Part shown: piece by piece, positions 4,970 to 9,598 of the stretch
Position numbering within the stretch: the stretch's first letter is position 1
Layout of the letters: the number at the start of each line of letters is the position of its first letter
Assembly (NCBI GenBank): GCA_006226555.1
Contig: SBGS01000290.1
Span: 1 to 9,598 of the forward strand
Reading direction: 5' to 3'
From: Bacteroidota bacterium
Lineage (GTDB): Bacteria > Bacteroidota > Bacteroidia > Flavobacteriales_D > Crocinitomicaceae
Length of the DNA: 9,598 nt
Program-made: the position numbers and the translations under genes
Notes under the pieces: generated by a model
Database searches by the model: none
Seen by the model: the letters and a program-made list of their open reading frames with translations, nothing else
Told to the model about the DNA's origin: nothing

Positions 4970-7399
4970 ATGAGTAGTTTTTTTGATCTTCAGTTTTTGG
5001 ATTTCACATCAGGTCTCGAATCAGAGGCTGAATTTATTCCACTGATCAGTGCGGAGGAAGAAGAATCGATTAATAAACAAAACTTTCCTGAGGAATTACC
5101 AATCTTGCCATTGCGAAATAATGTTCTTTTTCCAGGTGTGATCATACCGATCACAGTAGGAAGAGACAAGTCTATACGCCTGATACAGGATGCCAATAAA
5201 GGCAACAAGATAATTGGTGTCGTTTCTCAAAAGAATCAGGATGAAGAATCTCCCGAGTTTGTCGATTTGAATGAAATTGGTACTGTAGCGCAGATCATTC
5301 GCCTGTTGAAAATGCCTGACGGTAGTTCAACAGTGATCATTCAGGGAAAAAGGAGGTTCGAGATCGTTCAGCCCTTACAAACTGAACCATACATGGCCGC
5401 TAAAGTGCGATTGCTCGATGAAATGAAGATCGACCGCAGTGACCAGGAAATGGATGTAATGTACAAGACGATCAAAGATCTGGCATTACAGATCATACGT
5501 GACTCTCCTAACATTCCGTCCGAAGCAGCTTTTGCCATTGGTAATATTGATAGTCCTACTTTCTTAGTGAATTTCATTTCTTCCAATATGAATGCTGATG
5601 TTGGCAAGAAGCAAGAGATGCTGGAAGAGCTGGATGTAAAGAAGCGCGTGATGATGGTATTGGAGCATTTGACCATGGAGGTTCAGATGCTTGAGATGAG
5701 AAATGAGATCCAGTCGAAGGTAAAAAGAGACATGGATCGCCAGCAGCGCGAGTATTTCCTGCATCAGCAGATGAGAACTATTCAGGATGAGCTGGGAGAC
5801 AACCCGCATACTCAAGATATACGAGAGTTAGAAGAGAGAGCCCGTGTTAAAAGATGGGATGAGCGAGTAGAGAAGTTGTTCTACAAAGAGCTGGATAAGC
5901 TAGGTAGAATGAATCCACAGGGAGCAGAATATACTGTTCAGCTCAATTATCTGGATCTGATGCTCGATCTGCCATGGGGTGTGTATACAAAAGATAATCT
6001 TGATCTAAAGAGAGCAAGAAAAATTCTTGAAAGAGATCATTACGGTCTTGAAAAAGTTAAGGAACGTATTCTTGAATATCTGGCAGTACTAAAGTTAAAA
6101 GGGAATATGAAATCCCCGATTTTATGTTTCTACGGACCTCCGGGAGTTGGTAAAACATCTTTGGGTAAATCTATTGCTGAAGCTCTGGGTAGAAAGTATG
6201 TACGCATGTCTTTGGGTGGCTTGCATGATGAATCTGAAATTCGTGGACATAGAAAAACGTACATTGGAGCAATGCCGGGAAGGATCGTTCAAAACATTAA
6301 AAAGTCCGAGTCCAGTAATCCGGTTTTTATTTTAGATGAGATCGATAAGCTAGGGCGAAGCAATCACGGAGATCCATCTTCAGCATTGTTGGAAGTGCTT
6401 GATCCGGAACAAAATAAAGAGTTTTACGATAATTACATTGAGACAGAATTTGATCTGTCAAGAGTTATGTTCATTGCGACGGCAAACAACTTATCCTCTA
6501 TCCAAGGGCCGTTGAGAGACAGGATGGAAGTGATAGAAGTAAATGGCTATACTATTGAAGAAAAGATAGAGATCGCTAAGAGACACTTGCTGCCGAAGCA
6601 GATCGAAGAACACGGGATCACATCAAAAGACATTTCATTGGATAAACGTGTTCTTGAGAAGATAATAGAAGATTATACAAGCGAATCCGGCGTAAGAGGT
6701 CTAAATAAAGTGGTAGCTAAGATCGTTAGAAACCGAGCTCGACAAATAGCAATGGAGGAATCCTTCAATGCCAAGATAACGGTTGACGATCTATTTGATA
6801 TTCTGGGTGCAGGTCGCGAAAAGACCAAGTATGAAACGAACGATGTTGCCGGAGTAGTTACCGGTTTAGCGTGGACGAGTGTCGGTGGAGATATTCTTTT
6901 CATTGAGTCTTCAATAACTCAGGGTAAAGGAAGGTTAACGCTTACCGGGAATTTAGGTGATGTGATGAAAGAGTCTGCTGTCATCGCACTTGAATATTTG
7001 AAAGCACATAGTGATCTGTTAGGGCTGGATCAAAAAGTTTTTGATGAGCACAATATACATGTGCATGTTCCTGAAGGAGCTACTCCTAAGGATGGTCCAA
7101 GTGCAGGTGTAACAATGTTAACTTCCATTGCCTCTATTTTCACAAAGAGAAAAGTGAAAAAGGGAATCGCTATGACTGGCGAGATCACCTTGAGAGGAGA
7201 AGTGCTTCCTGTCGGCGGGATCAAAGAAAAGATCCTGGCTGCAAAACGTGCGAGGATCAAAGAGATCGTCCTTTCTGAAAAGAATAAGAAGGACGTGGAT
7301 GAGATCAAGAAGGATTATTTGAAAGGATTAACCTTCCATTACGTAAAAACGATGAAGGAAGTACTCGAAATAGCCTTGACCAAAACGAAAGCAAAATAA
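4970..7399 (+). CDS. lon: ATP-dependent protease La (Lon), LonA type
   Basis: This is a cytoplasmic AAA+ serine protease of 809 residues that unfolds and degrades damaged and selected regulatory proteins as a hexamer. The domains are complete and in order: N-terminal substrate-binding LAN domain (about 43-240, starting LPILPLRNNVLFPG), coiled-coil helices (about 240-300), AAA+ module with Walker A GPPGVGKT (389-396), Walker B VFILDEID (452-459), sensor 1 TANN (504-507), arginine-finger region RDRME (516-520) and sensor 2 GVRGLNK (574-580), then the protease domain. The catalytic dyad is S711 in PKDGPSAG and K754 in GGIKEK, with the same 43-residue spacing as S679/K722 in E. coli Lon. An acidic 40-residue N-terminal extension precedes the LAN domain and is usual in Bacteroidetes. 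No in-frame ATG lies upstream. The gene ends in tandem stops TAATAG and a terminator, so it closes its transcription unit. Confidence 0.98.
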   Translation: MSSFFDLQFLDFTSGLESEAEFIPLISAEEEESINKQNFPEELPILPLRNNVLFPGVIIPITVGRDKSIRLIQDANKGNKIIGVVSQKNQDEESPEFVDLNEIGTVAQIIRLLKMPDGSSTVIIQGKRRFEIVQPLQTEPYMAAKVRLLDEMKIDRSDQEMDVMYKTIKDLALQIIRDSPNIPSEAAFAIGNIDSPTFLVNFISSNMNADVGKKQEMLEELDVKKRVMMVLEHLTMEVQMLEMRNEIQSKVKRDMDRQQREYFLHQQMRTIQDELGDNPHTQDIRELEERARVKRWDERVEKLFYKELDKLGRMNPQGAEYTVQLNYLDLMLDLPWGVYTKDNLDLKRARKILERDHYGLEKVKERILEYLAVLKLKGNMKSPILCFYGPPGVGKTSLGKSIAEALGRKYVRMSLGGLHDESEIRGHRKTYIGAMPGRIVQNIKKSESSNPVFILDEIDKLGRSNHGDPSSALLEVLDPEQNKEFYDNYIETEFDLSRVMFIATANNLSSIQGPLRDRMEVIEVNGYTIEEKIEIAKRHLLPKQIEEHGITSKDISLDKRVLEKIIEDYTSESGVRGLNKVVAKIVRNRARQIAMEESFNAKITVDDLFDILGAGREKTKYETNDVAGVVTGLAWTSVGGDILFIESSITQGKGRLTLTGNLGDVMKESAVIALEYLKAHSDLLGLDQKVFDEHNIHVHVPEGATPKDGPSAGVTMLTSIASIFTKRKVKKGIAMTGEITLRGEVLPVGGIKEKILAAKRARIKEIVLSEKNKKDVDEIKKDYLKGLTFHYVKTMKEVLEIALTKTKAK

Positions 7400-7402
7400 T
7401 AG

Positions 7403-7432
7403 AAAAGGGGAACAGATCGGTTCCCCTTTTTT
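7403..7432 (+). terminator. Rho-independent terminator after lon
   Basis: AAAAGGGGAAC (7403-7413) pairs perfectly with GTTCCCCTTTT (7420-7430) around a 6-base loop, AGATCG. The 3' arm runs into a six-T tract (7427-7432). The stem is 11 bp with a GC-rich core and starts one base after the tandem stop codons. The upstream A-run would allow some function on the opposite strand, but no leftward gene ends here. Confidence 0.9.
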
Positions 7433-7472
7433 ATTAGAAAAAATCCAAGGATTACTGTAACCTTTCATCCAT

Positions 7473-7505
7473 TTTGGCGATATAAATTCTTGGGTACGAT
7501 ATTTG
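7473..7505 (+). promoter_or_regulatory. Predicted promoter of the OmpA/PD40 gene
   Basis: TTTG at 7473-7476 is followed after 21 bp by GATATTTG at 7498-7505, which matches the Bacteroidetes -33/-7 pattern (TTTG, TAnnTTTG) with one mismatch. Transcription would start near 7512 and leave a leader of about 18 nt before the ATG at 7530. The site lies directly downstream of the lon terminator, as expected for an independent unit. It also covers the alternative TTG start at 7503, arguing against that start. Confidence 0.5.
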
Positions 7506-7529
7506 CCTAAACACAACAAAACTAAGCCA

Positions 7530-9581
7530 ATGAGAAACGATTACTGGTTATTGTTACCGATCTTTTCACTGTTCACATTCGGAGCAATCGCTCAGGAAGA
7601 AGATGAAGCTTGTCTGGAGCCTTCTAAAAAAGTAATGAAATACATTGTCGCTGCGGTGAATGCCGGAGATGCCAGGACAGCCGTGGATAATTTCAATGCT
7701 GCAATAGCCGCTGACGAAGGAAATGCAACAGCTTATTACGAATATGCAATGTATGCCTACAATAATGGATTGAACTACTATAAGACACAGCCAAATCCAA
7801 CTTTAGGTGATAGAAGCTTTCAAAAGGCAGAAGATATGTTCCTGGAAGCATTGGATAAGTGCCCAGATTATCATGCTAACTGTACTTATTACCTAGGAGT
7901 GATCAATTTCACGCAAAAAGACATGGAGTCTGCAACGCGCTACTTTAAAGAGTTTTTGGCATACAAGCATAGTGATCCGAATCGATATCCGGAAGACTAC
8001 ACGAAAAAAGTACAGGATGTAAAAGAGGTGGTAGGTGACTATGAGAATGAACAAGAGATCAAGCAGAATGTGGTTCCATTTAATCCGGTAATTGTTAAAA
8101 ATGTCAGCTCTTCAGATGACGAGTACTTCCCAATGATATCTCCTGATAATGAACTGATCTTTTATACTCGTAAGAAGGATGTTAGTGATCTGGGGTCTAT
8201 TCGTTCAGATGTTCGCGAAGTGTTTACAGTTTCGCAGCGTGCTTCAATTCTATCTCCTTTTGATTCAGGTGAAGCCCTTAAACCACCATTTAATGATGGA
8301 TCAGTGCAAAGCTATGGAGCCGCTACGCTCTCAGTAGATAATAAGGAAATGATCATTTGTGCCTGTAAAAAAGAAGAGGTCTATGGTCAACCTTACTTGA
8401 ACTGCGATCTATATCGCACGACATACAAAAGGGTAGGAGAAGGAAAGAATTCCTTTCAGTGGTCGCCATTGGAAAACATGGGTGAGCAAATTAATACGAA
8501 GGACGGATGGGAAGCACAACCTTCTTTATCTGCTGATGGAAACACACTCTACTATACTGTTAACAGACCAACTTCAAGAGATAATGATATCTACGTTGCA
8601 CAACGTAATGAAGACGGAACTTGGGGTGCGGGCGTACCTTTCGACCTAATCAACACCGATGGAAAGGACAAGTCTCCATTCTTACACCAGGATAGTGAAA
8701 CATTGTATTTTGTATCACAGTGCAGTAAAGAAAGAAAAGGTGTAGGAGGTTTGGATATCTTTTATATTCGTCAAAAACCTGATGGAACATGGAGTGAGCC
8801 AACGAATATTGGTTATCCGATCAATAGTGAAGATGATGAATTGGGTCTTTTTGTTTCGATCGATGGAAAGACTGCATATTTCTCTTCTCGCTTAGGAGGA
8901 AAATGGAATATCTATTCATTTGAGTTGTACGAAAAAGCGAGACCACAGTCTGTAGCAATATTAAAAGGCGAGCTTAAGGATGAATCCGGAAAGCCTGTTT
9001 CTGATGCTACGATTGAGATTGCATATGAAGGGACGGATGAGGTCACAGAGATAAAAGTGAATGGAGATGATGGCAAGTATGCTGCTATTGTGAAGACAGA
9101 TACTAAGACGGATGTCATGGTTACTGTTAAAAAGGAAGGTCATGCTTTTGATAGTAAGCTGATCGCTCAGGAAGAGCTTAAAAAACCAGATCTAAAAGTT
9201 GAGGGGAAGGATCTTGAAGTGCGCGAATTGAAAGTAGGAGAAGCGTATACGATCAACGATATTTTGTACGCAACAAATTCTTCTGTGCTGAACGCAAGAA
9301 GTAAATTCATTCTAAAAGGTTTTGCACGTTTTCTTAAGGAGAATCCTACAATCACAGTTACGATTCAAGGACATACGGATGATGTTGGAGATGATGAGCA
9401 AAACATGTCTTTATCTGAGGATCGTGCAAAAGGTGTAAAGGAATATTTGATCAGCCTTGGGGTTGACAAATCTCGTCTAACAGCACAAGGATTTGGAGAG
9501 ACCAAACCGAAAGTGCCTAATGATTCTGATTCCAACCGCGCCAAGAATCGTAGAACAGACTTCGTAATCGATAAGCTCTGA
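7530..9581 (+). CDS. Secreted TPR-PD40-CarboxypepD_reg-OmpA envelope protein, PorE-like
   Basis: From the ATG at 7530 the protein has 683 residues. It begins with a signal peptide (MRNDYWLLLPIFSLFTFGAIA, likely cut before Q22). An in-frame TTG at 7503 would add nine polar residues ahead of it and lies inside the predicted promoter, so I reject that start. The mature domains in order are TPR-like helices (about 33-170), a PD40/WD40-like propeller (about 183-466, blades such as YFPMISPDNELIFYTRK and QPSLSADGNTLYY), a carboxypeptidase-regulatory-like beta sandwich (about 475-545) and a C-terminal OmpA domain (about 570-683). In the last, D617 of GHTDD and R632, 15 residues apart, match the diaminopimelate-binding pair of OmpA. 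It should sit in the periplasm and anchor an outer-membrane machine to peptidoglycan. The order matches PorE of the type IX secretion system, but there is no lipobox, and many Bacteroidetes paralogues share this layout, so the T9SS role is inferred. Seven cysteines are present (28, 111, 118, 277, 279, 292, 398). Confidence 0.88.
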   Translation: MRNDYWLLLPIFSLFTFGAIAQEEDEACLEPSKKVMKYIVAAVNAGDARTAVDNFNAAIAADEGNATAYYEYAMYAYNNGLNYYKTQPNPTLGDRSFQKAEDMFLEALDKCPDYHANCTYYLGVINFTQKDMESATRYFKEFLAYKHSDPNRYPEDYTKKVQDVKEVVGDYENEQEIKQNVVPFNPVIVKNVSSSDDEYFPMISPDNELIFYTRKKDVSDLGSIRSDVREVFTVSQRASILSPFDSGEALKPPFNDGSVQSYGAATLSVDNKEMIICACKKEEVYGQPYLNCDLYRTTYKRVGEGKNSFQWSPLENMGEQINTKDGWEAQPSLSADGNTLYYTVNRPTSRDNDIYVAQRNEDGTWGAGVPFDLINTDGKDKSPFLHQDSETLYFVSQCSKERKGVGGLDIFYIRQKPDGTWSEPTNIGYPINSEDDELGLFVSIDGKTAYFSSRLGGKWNIYSFELYEKARPQSVAILKGELKDESGKPVSDATIEIAYEGTDEVTEIKVNGDDGKYAAIVKTDTKTDVMVTVKKEGHAFDSKLIAQEELKKPDLKVEGKDLEVRELKVGEAYTINDILYATNSSVLNARSKFILKGFARFLKENPTITVTIQGHTDDVGDDEQNMSLSEDRAKGVKEYLISLGVDKSRLTAQGFGETKPKVPNDSDSNRAKNRRTDFVIDKL

Positions 9582-9598
9582 TGATCGGTTAGAGATCA

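Noticed and set aside
5368..5815. Leftward open frames of 83-102 codons within lon.
   Set aside because: They lie opposite a fully conserved coding region, have low-complexity serine- or leucine-rich translations, and have no recognisable domain or promoter; they are shadows of lon.
7503..7529. A TTG-initiated N-terminal extension of nine residues on the OmpA/PD40 protein.
   Set aside because: It would put polar, charged residues ahead of a standard signal peptide and lies within the predicted -7 promoter box.
9582..9598. TGATC...GATCA repeat just after the OmpA gene stop, as a terminator.
   Set aside because: The arms are only 5 bp, there is no T-tract, and the window ends exactly at the second arm, so nothing can be concluded. 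GATC is also unusually common throughout this window.

Overview
The window looks like ordinary chromosome from a member of the Bacteroidota, probably a marine or freshwater Flavobacteriales-type bacterium. The evidence is the AT-rich composition, the scarcity of strong Shine-Dalgarno sites, the alternative GlmU type found in Bacteroidetes, a TPR/PD40/OmpA envelope protein, and -7 boxes close to the Bacteroidetes TAnnTTTG form. I see no mobile elements, CRISPR arrays, tRNA or rRNA genes, and no broken genes.

Layout. At the left edge is the start of a leftward MerR-type regulator (1-276, cut by the window). A short divergent region with two related palindromes separates it from rightward meaB, the GTPase chaperone of B12-dependent acyl-CoA mutases. 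meaB overlaps a small S4 RNA-binding protein gene at TAATG. That pair converges on a leftward gene for a 176-residue membrane-anchored protein of unknown function; the coding ends overlap by 9 bp. Next is a divergent 132 bp gap, then a sodium:solute symporter gene whose stop overlaps the start of a Bacteroidetes-type GlmU-like gene (ATGA). A 116 bp gap leads to lon, which ends in a tandem stop and a strong intrinsic terminator. A new promoter then drives a secreted TPR-PD40-CarboxypepD_reg-OmpA protein resembling the type IX secretion component PorE. Its stop lies 17 bp from the right edge.

How the genes fit together. There are two tight translationally coupled pairs (meaB/S4 and symporter/GlmU-like) and two apparently independent units (lon and the OmpA gene). 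The functions are mixed housekeeping: mutase maintenance, ribosome-linked RNA binding, solute uptake, amino-sugar nucleotide synthesis, protein quality control and envelope anchoring. No new multi-gene system can be defended here.

The most unusual signal is distributed. GATC tetranucleotides are about three times more frequent than base composition predicts (hand count about 100). Much of this comes from isoleucine codon choice: ATC after codons ending in G, ATT after other codons. Other points are the TKAD (not NKAD) guanine-specificity motif in MeaB, the start correction for the OmpA gene, and the uncharacterised 176-residue protein.
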